DNA of 64,000 nt from Bacillus rhizoplanae (GCF_917563915.1 NZ_CAKJTI010000006.1:124001-188000); one strand, 5' to 3'. Shown: positions 33,498 through 44,185, numbered from the stretch's first letter. Numbers and translations are program-made. The notes: generated by a model from the letters alone, not told the origin.

Positions 33498-33601
33498 GAT
33501 GTCCAACTTCAGTGCTTGTCTTTGCTAAACAGGGCACTTACGTTTTTTATGCGTATTTTCTTCATCGTTTAGGGAACAATGACGATGAAGGAGTGTGAAA
33601 A

Positions 33602-34228
33602 ATGATAAAACGATTTAGCATTCGCATGATGATGGTTTGCTTATTTTTAGTTGCATTATGTGTAACTTGGCAAGCTGTGTCAGGAATCTCTCTTTCTGAA
33701 ATGATTCATATGTATAAGAAAAATGAAGTGAAAGAAGTTCACGCAGCTGAGCAAAGTAAGCAAGCGATTCCAAATACCTCAGTCATTCATGCTTTAGAGA
33801 ATGAAAAAGATTGGTCAAAATATCGTTCGATGGAAGTTATGGCAACAGGATATACAGCTGGCAGGGAGTCAACAGGGAAGACAAAAGGACATCCTGAGTA
33901 TGGGATTACATATTCCGGTGTAAAAGTAAAACGGGACATATACTCAACAATTGCGGCTGATTTGCGCGTATTTCCGATTGGGACAATCTTGTTTATTCCT
34001 GGATATGGCTATGGTGTTGTAGCGGATAAAGGCGGTGCTATTAAAGGAAATCGACTTGATTTATATTATGAAACCGTGCAAGATGTATACAGTCAATGGG
34101 GAAAGAAGAAAGTGAATGTTTACATTGTGAAAATGGGAAATGGAAAATTTACAGAACAAGAGTTAACACTTTTAAACGAAGCGGAACCGATGCAAGTGTT
34201 TCGCGGACAATATTTAAACCAACGATAG
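33602..34228 (+). CDS. yuiC: 3D-domain protein YuiC, possible lytic transglycosylase
   Basis: 208 residues. A membrane anchor or signal at residues 5-27, a spacer, then a 3D domain whose aspartates are in [19 protein letters not shown]; an earlier ATGYTAG is typical of the Sps/YuiC/RpfB group. In B. subtilis YuiC is a stationary-phase muralytic protein. GAAGGAGTG precedes the ATG. Ends in its own terminator. Confidence 0.84.
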   Translation: MIKRFSIRMMMVCLFLVALCVTWQAVSGISLSEMIHMYKKNEVKEVHAAEQSKQAIPNTSVIHALENEKDWSKYRSMEVMATGYTAGRESTGKTKGHPEYGITYSGVKVKRDIYSTIAADLRVFPIGTILFIPGYGYGVVADKGGAIKGNRLDLYYETVQDVYSQWGKKKVNVYIVKMGNGKFTEQELTLLNEAEPMQVFRGQYLNQR

Positions 34229-34260
34229 TCTAGACGCTTAAAGCGCTAGACTTTTTTTCA
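34227..34260 (+). terminator. Terminator of yuiC
   Basis: AGTCTAG(A)CGCTT pairs with AAGCGCTAGACT, then TTTTTTTC. Confidence 0.83.
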
Positions 34261-34278
34261 TTCTCTTGTCATCATGAA

Positions 34279-34428
34279 ATAAAGTGAAACTTCCATCAGT
34301 GGGTCTTCATCTCCCAATGATGGTTAGTTGAACCAATCGGGCTTTTACGGGCAGTTATTCCCCGCCTATCTTCTTCGCTTCTCTCAACCTTGAGGTGGGG
34401 GTCTTACTGCCCGTTAGTGCGGGATGAA
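34279..34428 (-). repeat. bcr1 element, subfamily B
   Basis: Runs on the minus strand from TTCATCCCGCACTAACGGG to TTTCACTTTAT. The left end is ATAAA and the right end ATGAA. Confidence 0.92.
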
Positions 34429-34466
34429 ATAGAGGAGAAAGAAAATATAGCAAAGGGAGAGCATAT

Positions 34467-34847
34467 ATGGAAGACTATCCTTTAGCGTATTATGAGTTTT
34501 TTATAAAGTATAACGAAGGCGATTATTATACGTGTCATGACTTATTAGAAGAAATGTGGCTTGAAGATCGGGGGAATTTGTTTTTAAAAGGTTTATTGCA
34601 AATGGCAGTCGCTCAGTATCATTACAGCTATGGGAATATAAAGGGAGCACGAATGATGATGGAAGTAGCGGAAGAGTATTTAACTCCATATTGTCCTGTT
34701 TATTGGAATTTGAATGTTGAAAAGGTCGTACACTTTATTCAATTGTGCCGCAAAATTTTACCAAAAGAGATAAATCGAATTCCATACGAGCAAGTTCAGA
34801 ATTTGCCGCAGCTCCCAGAGTTTATTTTATATATGGAAGAAGTTTGA
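34467..34847 (+). CDS. DUF309 family protein
   Basis: 126 residues, all-helical DUF309 fold with the conserved GDYYTCHDLLEEMW (about residues 18-31) and KGLLQMAVA. Function unknown. AAAGGGAG precedes the ATG. It lies just upstream of the aminopeptidase gene but with its own spacing. Confidence 0.83.
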   Translation: MEDYPLAYYEFFIKYNEGDYYTCHDLLEEMWLEDRGNLFLKGLLQMAVAQYHYSYGNIKGARMMMEVAEEYLTPYCPVYWNLNVEKVVHFIQLCRKILPKEINRIPYEQVQNLPQLPEFILYMEEV

Positions 34848-34909
34848 ATTGTCGCATTTTCGCGAAAATAAAGCTATAATAGAAACAGAAAAAATATGGG
34901 GGTGCTAGC

Positions 34910-36394
34910 ATGTTTCAAGTACAAAAAGAACTAGCAAGTCATGAAGCGGTAGTTGTTGCCTTATTTGAAGACGAGGTAATGAGTAGTTTTGTAAAAGAAT
35001 TAGATCAGGCGTTTGATGGACATTTACAAGTGCTACTAGACGAGAAAGAAATTTCTCCGAAGAAAAAAGTAATTTCGAAAGTACATAGCTTAGGAAAAAC
35101 CGATGCAAAGCGTTACTACTTTGTTGGTCTTGGCAAAAAAGAAAGATATACAACAGAAACATTGCGCGGTGCACTTGGAAAGTTAGCGAAAACGTTACAA
35201 GGTGCAAAAGTAAAAAATGTTGCATTTGTATTAGATTCATTCGTTACTGAAAAAATGGATGCAACTGATGTTGCACATATTGCAGCAGAAACATATTTCC
35301 TTGGTACATATGAATTAGTAACATATAAAACAAATCAAAAAGAAGCACATCAATTAGAAAGCTTTGCTGTCATTACAGAAGAAGATCCGCAAGAAATTGA
35401 AGCAGCATTAACAGTTGGCTATGTACATGGCCGTGCTACAAACTCTGCGCGTACGCTTGTGAATCTGCCGCCAAACGTATTAACGGCAACAGCTTTAGCA
35501 GACTATGCGGTTGAACTAGCGGAAAAATATGATATGGATTATAAAGTACTTGAAAAAGAAGAGATGGAAGAGCTTGGAATGGGTGCGCTGCTTGCAGTTA
35601 ACCAAGGTTCTACAGAACCGCCAAAAATGATTGCTCTTTTATACAAAGGTAAAGAAGAGTGGACAGATGTAATTGGCTTAGTTGGTAAAGGGATTACATA
35701 CGATACAGGTGGTTATTCTCTGAAACCGCGCGAAAGCATGGTTGGTATGAAAGGCGATATGGGCGGCGCAGCAGCTGTTCTTGGCGCAATGGAAATTATC
35801 GGTGAACTTCGCCCAGAGAAAAACGTTGTTGCCGTTATCCCTTCTACGGACAATATGGTGAGCGGCACTGCATTTAAACCAGATGATGTGATTACATCGA
35901 TGAGCGGTAAAACAATTGAAGTATTAAATACAGACGCAGAAGGCCGCTTAGCGTTAGCTGACGGTATTACGTATGCGAAAAAGCTTGGTGCAAATTACCT
36001 TGTTGATGTCGCGACATTAACAGGCGGCATTATTGTTGCTCTTGGAAACCATACGACAGGTGCAATGACAAATGATGAAGCATTTTATGAACAAATGTTA
36101 GAAGCAGCGATGGAAACAGATGAGCCAATTTGGCAATTACCGATTTTTGAACGTGATAAAGAACGTGTTCGTAACAGTAAATTTGCAGATTTAAACAACT
36201 CACCAGGACGCGATGGTCATGCAATCATGGCAGGAACATTCCTTGGGGAGTTTGCAGAAGAAACACCTTGGGTGCATTTAGATATTGCAGGAACATCTGA
36301 TACAAAGGGCTCACACGACTTAGGTCCAGCTGGTGGAACAGGCACGATGGTGCGTACATTAGCAACACTTGTTGAGCGTTTTGGGGAAGAGTAA
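34910..36394 (+). CDS. pepA: Leucyl aminopeptidase (M17, PepA)
   Basis: 494 residues. The C-terminal catalytic domain has [13 protein letters not shown] and the family signature [10 protein letters not shown], with the metal-binding Asp and Glu intact. The enzyme releases N-terminal amino acids in the cytosol. GGGGGTG precedes the ATG. It corresponds to B. subtilis yuiE. Confidence 0.95.
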   Translation: MFQVQKELASHEAVVVALFEDEVMSSFVKELDQAFDGHLQVLLDEKEISPKKKVISKVHSLGKTDAKRYYFVGLGKKERYTTETLRGALGKLAKTLQGAKVKNVAFVLDSFVTEKMDATDVAHIAAETYFLGTYELVTYKTNQKEAHQLESFAVITEEDPQEIEAALTVGYVHGRATNSARTLVNLPPNVLTATALADYAVELAEKYDMDYKVLEKEEMEELGMGALLAVNQGSTEPPKMIALLYKGKEEWTDVIGLVGKGITYDTGGYSLKPRESMVGMKGDMGGAAAVLGAMEIIGELRPEKNVVAVIPSTDNMVSGTAFKPDDVITSMSGKTIEVLNTDAEGRLALADGITYAKKLGANYLVDVATLTGGIIVALGNHTTGAMTNDEAFYEQMLEAAMETDEPIWQLPIFERDKERVRNSKFADLNNSPGRDGHAIMAGTFLGEFAEETPWVHLDIAGTSDTKGSHDLGPAGGTGTMVRTLATLVERFGEE

Positions 36395-36398
36395 ATGA

Positions 36399-36431
36399 GG
36401 AAAGGATTGGCAGATGCCAATCCTTTTTTTG
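36399..36431 (+). terminator. Terminator of pepA
   Basis: AAAGGATTGGCA pairs with TGCCAATCCTTTTTTT. Confidence 0.88.
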
Positions 36432-36555
36432 ATGCGTGCCAGCGTTTTTCTTTGATAAAGAAGGAGTTAAATGTTGTAAAAAGATAAAAAATATTTGAGG
36501 AAAGCGCTATTTTTTTCATATAATGGGATTATGTCTATTGAGAGGAGAGAGCAAC

Positions 36556-38280
36556 ATGAAATGGAAAAAAGAATATGAACGTTGGATTTCCTTTGCGAAT
36601 TTAGATGCAGAGCTAAAGCAGCAACTAGAAGCAATGCAAAGTGATGAAAAGAAAATTGAAGATAGTTTTTATAAAGATTTAGAATTTGGTACAGGTGGTA
36701 TGCGCGGGGAACTAGGTGCTGGCACAAATCGTTTAAATGTGTACACTGTCCGCAAGGCAACAGAAGGTTTAGCCCGTTTCATTGAAAACCAAGGTGAAGA
36801 AGCAAAAGCACGTGGCGTAGTTGTCGCATATGATTCTCGTCACAAGTCTCCAGAGTTTGCGATGGAAGTAGCAGCAACACTAGGTGCTCATGGCATTAAA
36901 ACATATGTATTTGAAAGCCTGCGCCCAACACCAGAGCTTTCTTTTGCAGTACGTTATTTACATACATGCAGTGGAATCGTTCTTACAGCAAGCCACAATC
37001 CGCCGGAATATAATGGCTATAAAGTGTACGGAGATGATGGCGGGCAATTGCCTCCAAAAGAAGCGGATGAGTTAATTAGTTATGTAAATGATGTAAGTGA
37101 CGAATTGACAGTAGAGGTTGCTGATGTAGAGCAATTGAAACAAAATGGTCTCTTACAGATTATCGGTCAAGAAGTTGACGATGCGTATTTAGAACAATTA
37201 AAAACAGTTATTCTTAATAAAGAGCTTGTGAAGGAAGTTGGACAAGATTTAAAAATTGTCTTCTCACCTTTACATGGAACATCTAATATTCCGGCTCGCC
37301 GCGGATTAGAGGCTGTTGGATTTAAAAATGTAACTGTTGTGAAAGAACAAGAACAGCCAGATCCAAACTTCTCAACAGTAAAATCACCAAATCCAGAAGA
37401 ACATGCTGCATTTGAATTGGCAATTCGGTACGGTGAAGAAATTGATGCAGATGTATTAATTGCAACAGATCCAGATGCTGATCGCCTTGGCGTAGCAGTT
37501 CGTAATCATGATGGCAAGTATCAAGTGTTGACAGGAAATCAAACAGGTGCTTTAATGTTGGATTACTTATTAACACAAAAGAAAGAACAAGGTATTTTAC
37601 CAACAAACGGTGTTGTATTAAAAACAATCGTTACATCCGAATTAGGACGCACAATCGCAAAGGCTTACGGACTTGATACAATCGATACGTTAACTGGATT
37701 TAAATTCATCGGTGAAAAGATTAAGCAATATGAAGCGAGCGGAGAATATGAGTTCCAGTTTGGTTATGAAGAAAGCTACGGTTATTTAATTCGCCCGTTC
37801 TGCCGTGATAAAGACGCAGTACAGTCTGTATTATTTGCATGTGAAGTTGCCGCATATTATAAAGCGCAAGGTAAAACATTATATGATGGTTTACTTGAAG
37901 TATTTGAAAAGTACGGATATTTCCGTGAAGGACTTGTTTCCTTAACGTTAAAAGGAAAAGATGGAGCAGAGCAAATTCAAAATATGATGACATCTTTCCG
38001 TGAAAATAGGCCGACAGAAGTGGCTGGCTTAAAAGTAACGATTGCGGAAGATTATAAAGCAAGCGTTAGAACAAAAGTAAAAGAAGCTGCGACAGAAGAA
38101 ATTGAATTACCAAAATCAAATGTATTAAAGTATTATTTGGCAGATGGATCTTGGTTCTGCCTGCGACCATCAGGAACAGAGCCGAAGATTAAGTTTTACT
38201 TTGGTGTACAAGGAGATTCACTACAACATAGTGAAGAGAAGCTTGAAGCGATTAAAGAAGATATTATGAATCGTTTTTAA
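36556..38280 (+). CDS. pgcA: Phosphoglucomutase/phosphomannomutase (PgcA-like)
   Basis: 574 residues. The phosphoserine loop is [15 protein letters not shown], the metal loop DPDADRLG, the sugar loop GYEESYGY, and the phosphate-binding end [12 protein letters not shown]. It interconverts glucose 6-phosphate and glucose 1-phosphate. ATG 36556 has GAGGAGAGAG upstream. In this region it would feed GalU (43155) with glucose 1-phosphate for glycosylation. Confidence 0.93.
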   Translation: MKWKKEYERWISFANLDAELKQQLEAMQSDEKKIEDSFYKDLEFGTGGMRGELGAGTNRLNVYTVRKATEGLARFIENQGEEAKARGVVVAYDSRHKSPEFAMEVAATLGAHGIKTYVFESLRPTPELSFAVRYLHTCSGIVLTASHNPPEYNGYKVYGDDGGQLPPKEADELISYVNDVSDELTVEVADVEQLKQNGLLQIIGQEVDDAYLEQLKTVILNKELVKEVGQDLKIVFSPLHGTSNIPARRGLEAVGFKNVTVVKEQEQPDPNFSTVKSPNPEEHAAFELAIRYGEEIDADVLIATDPDADRLGVAVRNHDGKYQVLTGNQTGALMLDYLLTQKKEQGILPTNGVVLKTIVTSELGRTIAKAYGLDTIDTLTGFKFIGEKIKQYEASGEYEFQFGYEESYGYLIRPFCRDKDAVQSVLFACEVAAYYKAQGKTLYDGLLEVFEKYGYFREGLVSLTLKGKDGAEQIQNMMTSFRENRPTEVAGLKVTIAEDYKASVRTKVKEAATEEIELPKSNVLKYYLADGSWFCLRPSGTEPKIKFYFGVQGDSLQHSEEKLEAIKEDIMNRF

Positions 38281-38285
38281 TATGA

Positions 38286-38316
38286 GTAAAGAGGGAATAT
38301 TTTCCCTCTTTTTTTA
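38286..38316 (+). terminator. Terminator of pgcA
   Basis: AAAGAGGGAAT-att-TTCCCTCTTTTTTT hairpin. Confidence 0.87.
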
Positions 38317-38498
38317 CGTTTTCATATAAAAATGAGGAAGATTGTAAGACAAGCATGAAATTTCTCTTATTTTATGATAGAATTTTATTCCGTGCGGGAT
38401 AAGTATGCGCTTTCAAATTGAAAGTTTAGAAGGATTACGTTTTATCCATACATGTTAAAAGTAGTGAAAAAATATCAAAATATTCGTAATGTTCAAAG

Positions 38499-38575
38499 AT
38501 AAGCCCGGAAGTGGCTGTTGATTCAGCCGATCATCAGTACAGGAGAATTTCTACTGATGAAAGTTTCATTTTCTA
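38499..38575 (+). repeat. Decayed bcr1 remnant
   Basis: Contains AAGCCCGG, TGATTCAGCCGATCATCAGTA and CTACTGATGAAAGTTTCATTTT, which line up with the 3' half of a bcr1 element with many substitutions. The 5' part (CCGTGCGGGATAAG at 38390-38403) may be its separated relic. Confidence 0.6.
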
Positions 38576-38610
38576 TCTAGGTTTTAATTCATAAAAAGAG
38601 AGTTGAGTGT

Positions 38611-38952
38611 ATGAAAGCATCTACTAAAAATTATGTGTTTTTACATGCAGCCTTTTTTTTATACTCTATTATAATGGTGTATATGAAATGGGCGGCAAAA
38701 TTTTCAGTTACTTCAATTAGTTTTTTCTTAGCTTACATGGGACTTATTATTCTTTTGTTTGGATATGCAATTATTTGGCAGCAAGTAATTAAACATTTTG
38801 AAATATCTAAAGCGTATTCACATCGAGGAGTTATTATTTTATGGGGACTTCTATGGTCCGTAGTATTTTTTGGAGATGTTATAAAATGGAATAATTTACT
38901 AGGTGCAGCTATCATTATAATTGGAATTGTTGTGGTGACAAGAGATGAATAA
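38611..38952 (+). CDS. Half-size DMT (EamA/SMR-like) transporter, subunit 1
   Basis: 113 residues with four membrane helices. It overlaps the next gene, a similar 112-residue transporter, by 8 bases. Such pairs resemble ArnE/ArnF, which move a lipid-linked sugar across the membrane. Given the GT2 and DUF2142 genes downstream, a flippase for an undecaprenyl-linked sugar is a fair inference. AGAGAGTTGAGTG precedes the ATG. Confidence 0.7.
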   Translation: MKASTKNYVFLHAAFFLYSIIMVYMKWAAKFSVTSISFFLAYMGLIILLFGYAIIWQQVIKHFEISKAYSHRGVIILWGLLWSVVFFGDVIKWNNLLGAAIIIIGIVVVTRDE

Positions 38953-39283
38953 ATTTGTACTGCTTTATATTTTTGGGATTATTTTGGCAAATTACTCACA
39001 AATTTTATTAAAAAAAGCAACGTTAGCTGTTTATGATAAGAAATGGAAAGAATATGTGAATCGTTATGTAATTATTGGATATTCTTTATTTGTGATAAAT
39101 GCAGGTTTAAATGTAATTGCGATGAAAGGTGTCCCGTTAAAGCAAGCACCTGTTTTAGAGTCGCTTAGTTATGTTGTTATTTTAATATTCAGTTGGTATT
39201 TTCTTGGCGAGAAAATTACGAAAAGAAAAGTAATAGGAAATATTATTATCATTATAGGAATTGCTGTGTTTTGTATGCAGTGA
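38945..39283 (+). CDS. Half-size DMT (EamA/SMR-like) transporter, subunit 2
   Basis: 112 residues, four helices, partner of the preceding gene by overlap. It contains the motif PVLESLSYVVILIFSWYFLGE typical of the last helices of DMT transporters. Probably forms a heterodimer with subunit 1. Confidence 0.72.
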   Translation: MNKFVLLYIFGIILANYSQILLKKATLAVYDKKWKEYVNRYVIIGYSLFVINAGLNVIAMKGVPLKQAPVLESLSYVVILIFSWYFLGEKITKRKVIGNIIIIIGIAVFCMQ

Positions 39284-39351
39284 AAGGAGTGTATTTCTAT
39301 AATAAGTAGTGTTAATTTAAGGAAAATAATATAAATGGAGTGTTATGTTGT

Positions 39352-41313
39352 ATGGTAAATAGGAAAAAGATATTTTTGTCTTTTTTGATAGTTTTTTGTG
39401 CAGTTTTTTATGTATTCCTGACGGGACCTATTCATACTGTAAACAAAAGCCTTGCTTATAGCAATTATAAGATGGTTGATTTAGCCGAGGGCGATGAATT
39501 ACGACAAGAGTTTCGTTTTGCTGGGGAAAACCCAAAGTATTTGTTATTACCTCTTACAAGCGAAAGCTATCATAAAAACGCACTATTGGAGTATGAACTT
39601 TCAGTTAAAGGAAGAGTAGTAAGTAAAGAGACAATCGATTTGAAAAAATGGGGTGGAGAAGACTATATTAAAGATCCTCATTTTAAAAGTAGTATCATAG
39701 TTCCTATTGCAAAAGATTTAGATAATGATGTTGTCTTAAAAGTGAAAATCGTGAAAGCGGAGAATGGTGAAAAAATTTCTATTCGTACTGGGGCATCATT
39801 ATCATCAGATGGAAAATTGATTGTTAATGGTAAAGAAGATAAAGGACAAGCAGTAGCGGCTAAAGTATTATACGATCAACTGGATTGGCTAAAAATTAGA
39901 CAAGCTGCAATTACCGCATTAGTTACCTTAGTTGTTTTAGCTTTAATTGGGAAAAATACAATTAAGAATTTTGTTGTTGTGGCTGGAGCAATGGGGATTA
40001 TGTTTAGTTTTAATAATCCGCTTTTTGAAGCAACTGATGAGAATTTTCATTTTGCAAAAGCTTATGATATTAGTTTAGGGCATCTTCTGTCTACGAAACA
40101 AGGTGATAAAGTAGGCGTTAACTTGCCAGAAAATATAGACGACATGCCACGACCAAATCAATTTGAAACAACTTATGGATTGCTTCAAAAAGGCGAAAGA
40201 TACGATAGAGCTAAGAGCGAGGCTTGGGATACGTATACTTTTGCAAATAAAACAAAATTCGTCGAGCAGCCGACAACGGCTGTTTATACACCAATTCCAT
40301 ATATTCCACAAGCTCTTGGCTTGTTTATTGCCAATATATTAGGTTTAAAAGCTTTCAGTGCTCTAATGTTAGGAAGAATTTTTAACTTAATTGTGTATAT
40401 TGTGTTGACTGCAATGGCGATAAAAATAATTCCAAGATTGAAAAATACGCTAGCGTTTTTAGCTTCATTTCCGTTATTTGTATCATTAGCTGCATCATTT
40501 TCGGCTGATGCAATGTTGATGGGGTTAACTTACTTATTTATCGCTATTATATTACAGAAACTTATGTGTTCGGAAAAGGATGTATTACGAGTTAAGGACT
40601 TTGTTATTCCAACCTTGTTATTAATCCTTATTGTATTGTGTAAATTTACGTATTGGCCATTATCATTCTTAATGCTGTCATTTGTTGGACGGGACCTATT
40701 CCGTACGAAAATGCAAGGTATTATTTCTTTCCTTACGCTTGCAGGTATATCCGGTTTACTGATGAGTTCTTGGAATTTATTTGTGATGAAGTTTGTTGGA
40801 ACAATTAATCCAAATGAAAAAATTAATCCAGTTGAGCAATTGAAATTCATGTTTGGACATCCAGTTGATGCTATGAAAACATTCTTTGGAACTTTTGAAG
40901 ACGGAATGAGTACGTGGCTGACCATGTTAAATCAAGTTGGATGGGTAACGCATTTAATGAGCGGTATTGTAATTATTAGTTTGGTTGGGCTTGTTATGAC
41001 GGCAATCTTTGATTATACAGAAGATAAGTTTAAATTACGCAACATTGATTATTGGATTTTTATTTTAACAAGTATAAGTATAGTTGGACTAGTTATGTTA
41101 AGTTTATATTTAACTTGGTCTGAAGTTGGTGCAGATTTTATAAATGGGCTACAAGGAAGATATTTCTTACCTATTTTGCCAATTATATTGTTTATGTTTA
41201 ATGAAAAAATGAATGTAAAACAGCATTCGGAGTTAACGGCACAAAGGTCAGCGAAGTTAGCATGTTGGATGTTGTTGTATGCCAATGTTTTTATGTTGGG
41301 TTATTTATATTAA
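39352..41313 (+). CDS. DUF2142 family polytopic membrane protein
   Basis: 653 residues. One N-terminal helix, an extracytoplasmic domain to about residue 175, then about 11 helices. The loop NPLFEATDENFHFAKAYD and the QGRYFLPILP near the end match the DUF2142 family, which has a GT-C-like layout; the Asp-Glu in the first loop fits a lipid-sugar glycosyltransferase. ATG 39352 has ATGGAGTG upstream. The next gene starts within the last 50 bases of the frame or just after it, so they are co-transcribed. Confidence 0.75.
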   Translation: MVNRKKIFLSFLIVFCAVFYVFLTGPIHTVNKSLAYSNYKMVDLAEGDELRQEFRFAGENPKYLLLPLTSESYHKNALLEYELSVKGRVVSKETIDLKKWGGEDYIKDPHFKSSIIVPIAKDLDNDVVLKVKIVKAENGEKISIRTGASLSSDGKLIVNGKEDKGQAVAAKVLYDQLDWLKIRQAAITALVTLVVLALIGKNTIKNFVVVAGAMGIMFSFNNPLFEATDENFHFAKAYDISLGHLLSTKQGDKVGVNLPENIDDMPRPNQFETTYGLLQKGERYDRAKSEAWDTYTFANKTKFVEQPTTAVYTPIPYIPQALGLFIANILGLKAFSALMLGRIFNLIVYIVLTAMAIKIIPRLKNTLAFLASFPLFVSLAASFSADAMLMGLTYLFIAIILQKLMCSEKDVLRVKDFVIPTLLLILIVLCKFTYWPLSFLMLSFVGRDLFRTKMQGIISFLTLAGISGLLMSSWNLFVMKFVGTINPNEKINPVEQLKFMFGHPVDAMKTFFGTFEDGMSTWLTMLNQVGWVTHLMSGIVIISLVGLVMTAIFDYTEDKFKLRNIDYWIFILTSISIVGLVMLSLYLTWSEVGADFINGLQGRYFLPILPIILFMFNEKMNVKQHSELTAQRSAKLACWMLLYANVFMLGYLY

Positions 41314-41333
41314 AGTGGAGTGGGGGATTACTT

Positions 41334-42050
41334 TTGTTTAAAAAGAAGCTCATTATTATTCCTGCCTATAATGAATCAACGAACTTAATTCATGTTGTAG
41401 AGGATATAGAAGCGAATGCACCGGATTTTGATTACGTCATTATTAATGATTGTTCAAAGGATGATACAGAGCAAATTTGTAAAGATAATAAATTTAACTA
41501 CGTCAGTTTGCCAATTAATTTAGGAATCGGCGGAGCGATGCAAACGGGGTATAAATATGCGCAGCGCTACGGTTATGATATTGCTGTACAATTTGATGGT
41601 GACGGTCAACATGATGCTGCCTATTTAGGCGTTCTTCTTCAGACGATGGAAGAAAAACAGGCAGATATGGTTATTGGTTCACGTTTTATTAATAAAGAAG
41701 GCTTTCAGTCTTCCTTCACAAGAAGATTAGGAATTCGTTTCTTTGAAAAGTTAATTAAAGCTGTATCTGGAAAAATAATCACAGATGCTACTTCTGGATT
41801 TAGAATGGTGAATCGCGATATTATTAATGAATTTTGCGATTACTATCCAAAAGATTATCCAGAACCAGAAAGTATTGTTTCTGTATTAAGAAATGACTAT
41901 AAAATAGAGGAAGCCCCTGTACTTATGCGAGACAGAATCGGTGGCACATCTTCGATTGTAAATTACAAAGCAATTTATTATATGATTAAAGTGACACTTG
42001 CGATTACAATCGACAGATTAAAACCTAAACGAAAGGAGAATGCTTCATGA
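41334..42050 (+). CDS. GT2 family polyprenyl-phosphate glycosyltransferase (DPM1-like)
   Basis: 238 residues. IIIPAYNES at the N-terminus, INDCSKDDT, and DGDGQHD (the DxD metal site) define a GT-A GT2 enzyme of the dolichyl/polyprenyl-phosphate mannosyltransferase group, but it has no C-terminal membrane helices. Start is uncertain: the frame reaches back to 41262, yet TTG 41334 follows GGAGTGGGGG, and no ATG fits. It overlaps the DUF2304 gene by 4 bases. Confidence 0.83.
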   Translation: MFKKKLIIIPAYNESTNLIHVVEDIEANAPDFDYVIINDCSKDDTEQICKDNKFNYVSLPINLGIGGAMQTGYKYAQRYGYDIAVQFDGDGQHDAAYLGVLLQTMEEKQADMVIGSRFINKEGFQSSFTRRLGIRFFEKLIKAVSGKIITDATSGFRMVNRDIINEFCDYYPKDYPEPESIVSVLRNDYKIEEAPVLMRDRIGGTSSIVNYKAIYYMIKVTLAITIDRLKPKRKENAS

Positions 42051-42439
42051 CAATTCGCCTTCAAGTATTAATTATTTTAGGTGTATTAGTAGGATTGATT
42101 ATTTTTACAAACTTAGTGCGTAAAGAGAAATTAGACCTGAAGTATGTACTGACATGGTTTGGCGTTTTAATCGGTATTCTCATCATTGGAATCTTGCCAA
42201 AAACGATTAATGTTGTATCGGATATGTTAGGTGTTGCAACGCCAATTAACGCATTGTTTTTTTTCGGATTTATATTTGTAACATGTGTATTGTTCTTTTT
42301 AACGATTGTTGTTTCGAGATCCTCTGCTCGTATTAAAGAGTTGACGCAAATCGTAGCGATTCATCAGCATGAAAATGAAAAAATGAAGAAAAAATTGGAT
42401 AACTATTATAAAGAAGAGAACCAAAAAGTGACTATGTAA
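42047..42439 (+). CDS. DUF2304 family membrane protein
   Basis: 130 residues with three helices and a cytosolic coiled-coil-like C-terminal tail. DUF2304 proteins regularly follow GT2 polyprenyl-phosphate glycosyltransferases, perhaps as membrane anchors; the GT2 here has no helices of its own, which fits. ATGA overlap indicates translational coupling. Its stop TAA abuts a decayed bcr1. Confidence 0.8.
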   Translation: MTIRLQVLIILGVLVGLIIFTNLVRKEKLDLKYVLTWFGVLIGILIIGILPKTINVVSDMLGVATPINALFFFGFIFVTCVLFFLTIVVSRSSARIKELTQIVAIHQHENEKMKKKLDNYYKEENQKVTM

Positions 42440-42575
42440 TAAAGTGAAATTTTTCATCGGAGCGCTTTCCCTACTGGTGGTTAGTTGAACGAATCGGACT
42501 CTAACAGGAAACCTAACTTTTTGGATTGCTCAGGACTTTGAGTGGAGGGCTTATTGCCTATTAGAGTGAGATAAA
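42439..42575 (-). repeat. Decayed bcr1 element
   Basis: Ends ATAAAGTGAAATTTTTCATC on the left and GAGATAAA on the right, with the GTTAGTTGAACGAATCGG segment recognisable. Many substitutions; probably old. Confidence 0.75.
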
Positions 42576-42579
42576 GAGA

Positions 42580-42617
42580 ACAAAAAGGAGTGAATCTTGC
42601 ATTCACTCCTTTTTGCA
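42580..42617 (+). terminator. Terminator of the DMT-DUF2142-GT2-DUF2304 operon
   Basis: AAAAAGGAGTGAAT pairs with ATTCACTCCTTTTT. It lies beyond the bcr1 element, so the repeat is inside the transcript. Confidence 0.86.
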
Positions 42618-43154
42618 TGCGTGTAATTCAAACTCATTTAGGTTAATATAAAGTGGGAATATTATGATTATTGGTGATGTTTATATAATAATTAGGGTTG
42701 CTTCATTTTCTTACTATTTAAGTGGATTTTTTCGTTGGAAAAGTATAGTAAATTCTTATTTTATTGAAGTAAAAAGAATGAAGAAGTAACGGCAGGAGCA
42801 TATGGTAATGCTAGAACAAAGCATGTTACATTATGTGCGCTTTTAGATATTAACTGTTTATTAAAGGAAGTGACAAATAAAGGACAACTATAAAGTAACC
42901 TTGACGAATAAAGAAGCAATCATGTAGAATTTGTAGGAAGTGTCATTTTCGGTAAGTGAGAAACAAACATGTAAGAAAACTGTAATATGACACTCAGATT
43001 AATAGATATATAATATAGAAGTTGCGTTTTTTCTATAAGAGATGTCTTGTCAAGGAATAAAATTTATTCAATAAATATACTTTGACGGGGCAAATTAAAA
43101 AATAAATATTTGTATAAATGCGCATATAGACCAACAAAGAAAGAGGTTATAAGC
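42618..43154. other. Long intergenic region upstream of galU
   Basis: 537 bases. At 42768-42893 a stop-to-stop frame of 41 codons (contains EVTAGAYGNARTKHVTLC and LKEVTNKGQL) looks protein-like but has no start signal, so it may be a decayed gene. Otherwise AT-rich with no strong promoter that I can defend. Confidence 0.4.
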
Positions 43155-44045
43155 ATGAAAAAGGTAAGAAAGGCCATTATCCCAGCTGCTGGTCTTGGAA
43201 CACGTTTTTTACCAGCAACGAAGGCAATGCCAAAGGAAATGTTACCGATTGTTGATAAACCAACAATTCAATATATCGTTGAAGAAGCAGTTGCTGCAGG
43301 TATTGAAGATATTATTATCGTTACAGGTAAAGGAAAACGTGCAATCGAAGATCATTTCGATAATGCTTTTGAATTAGAGCAAAATTTATTAGAAAAGAAA
43401 AAGTATGAGCTACTTGAAAAAGTACAAGCTTCTTCTAAAATGGTGGATATTCACTATATCCGTCAAAAGGAACCAAAAGGTTTGGGCCATGCAGTATGGT
43501 GCGCGCGCAAATTCATTGGTGATGAGCCGTTTGCTGTATTACTTGGAGACGATATTGTACAAGCAGAAACACCTTGCTTAAAACAGTTAATCGATGAGTA
43601 TGAAAAAACACTGTCATCCGTAATTGGTGTACAAACAGTTCCAGAAGATGAAACACATCGCTACGGTATTATTGATCCATCAGAAAAAGATGGACGCCGT
43701 TATCAAGTAAAACAATTCGTTGAAAAACCAGCACAAGGTACAGCACCTTCAAATTTAGCGATTATGGGTCGTTATATATTAACACCGGAAATCTTCCGTT
43801 TCTTAGAAGAGCAACATATCGGTGCTGGCGGTGAAATTCAATTAACGGATGCAATTCAAAATCTAAATGAAATTCAACGCGTATTCGCTTACGATTTTGA
43901 AGGAAAACGTTATGATGTTGGTGAGAAGCTTGGCTTTATTCAAACAACAATTGAAATGGCGCTGCAACATGACGAATTAAAAGAAGATTTACTACAAATT
44001 ATGCAAAACCTTGTGAAAGAACAAGGAGAAGCGATTAAAAACTAA
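43155..44045 (+). CDS. galU: UTP-glucose-1-phosphate uridylyltransferase GalU
   Basis: 296 residues. The nucleotide-binding loop is [20 protein letters not shown] (residues 9-28) and the sugar site includes LGDDI and VEKP. It makes UDP-glucose. AAAGAGG precedes ATG 43155; the longer frame from 43110 has no site. UDP-glucose would feed the GtrB-type gene immediately downstream and lipoteichoic acid anchor synthesis. Confidence 0.94.
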   Translation: MKKVRKAIIPAAGLGTRFLPATKAMPKEMLPIVDKPTIQYIVEEAVAAGIEDIIIVTGKGKRAIEDHFDNAFELEQNLLEKKKYELLEKVQASSKMVDIHYIRQKEPKGLGHAVWCARKFIGDEPFAVLLGDDIVQAETPCLKQLIDEYEKTLSSVIGVQTVPEDETHRYGIIDPSEKDGRRYQVKQFVEKPAQGTAPSNLAIMGRYILTPEIFRFLEEQHIGAGGEIQLTDAIQNLNEIQRVFAYDFEGKRYDVGEKLGFIQTTIEMALQHDELKEDLLQIMQNLVKEQGEAIKN

Positions 44046-44062
44046 TTATTGATAGATGTGTA

Positions 44063-44130
44063 AGATTAGACATAGTGAATTGGAGAATGAGGTATTCTAA
44101 GGAAAACATCCAATTTACTATGTCTAATCT
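44063..44130. repeat. Long imperfect hairpin between galU and the gtrB-like gene
   Basis: A 22-base arm (core TTAGACATAGTGAATTGGA) pairs with its complement with one mismatch around a 24-base loop. No T-run follows, so it is not an ordinary terminator; it could be an attenuator or processing site. Confidence 0.75.
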
Positions 44131-44185
44131 GTGCTTATAAATTGTTCTTTACTTGGAAAATTTGAAAAAGAAAGGGGTACCTACT

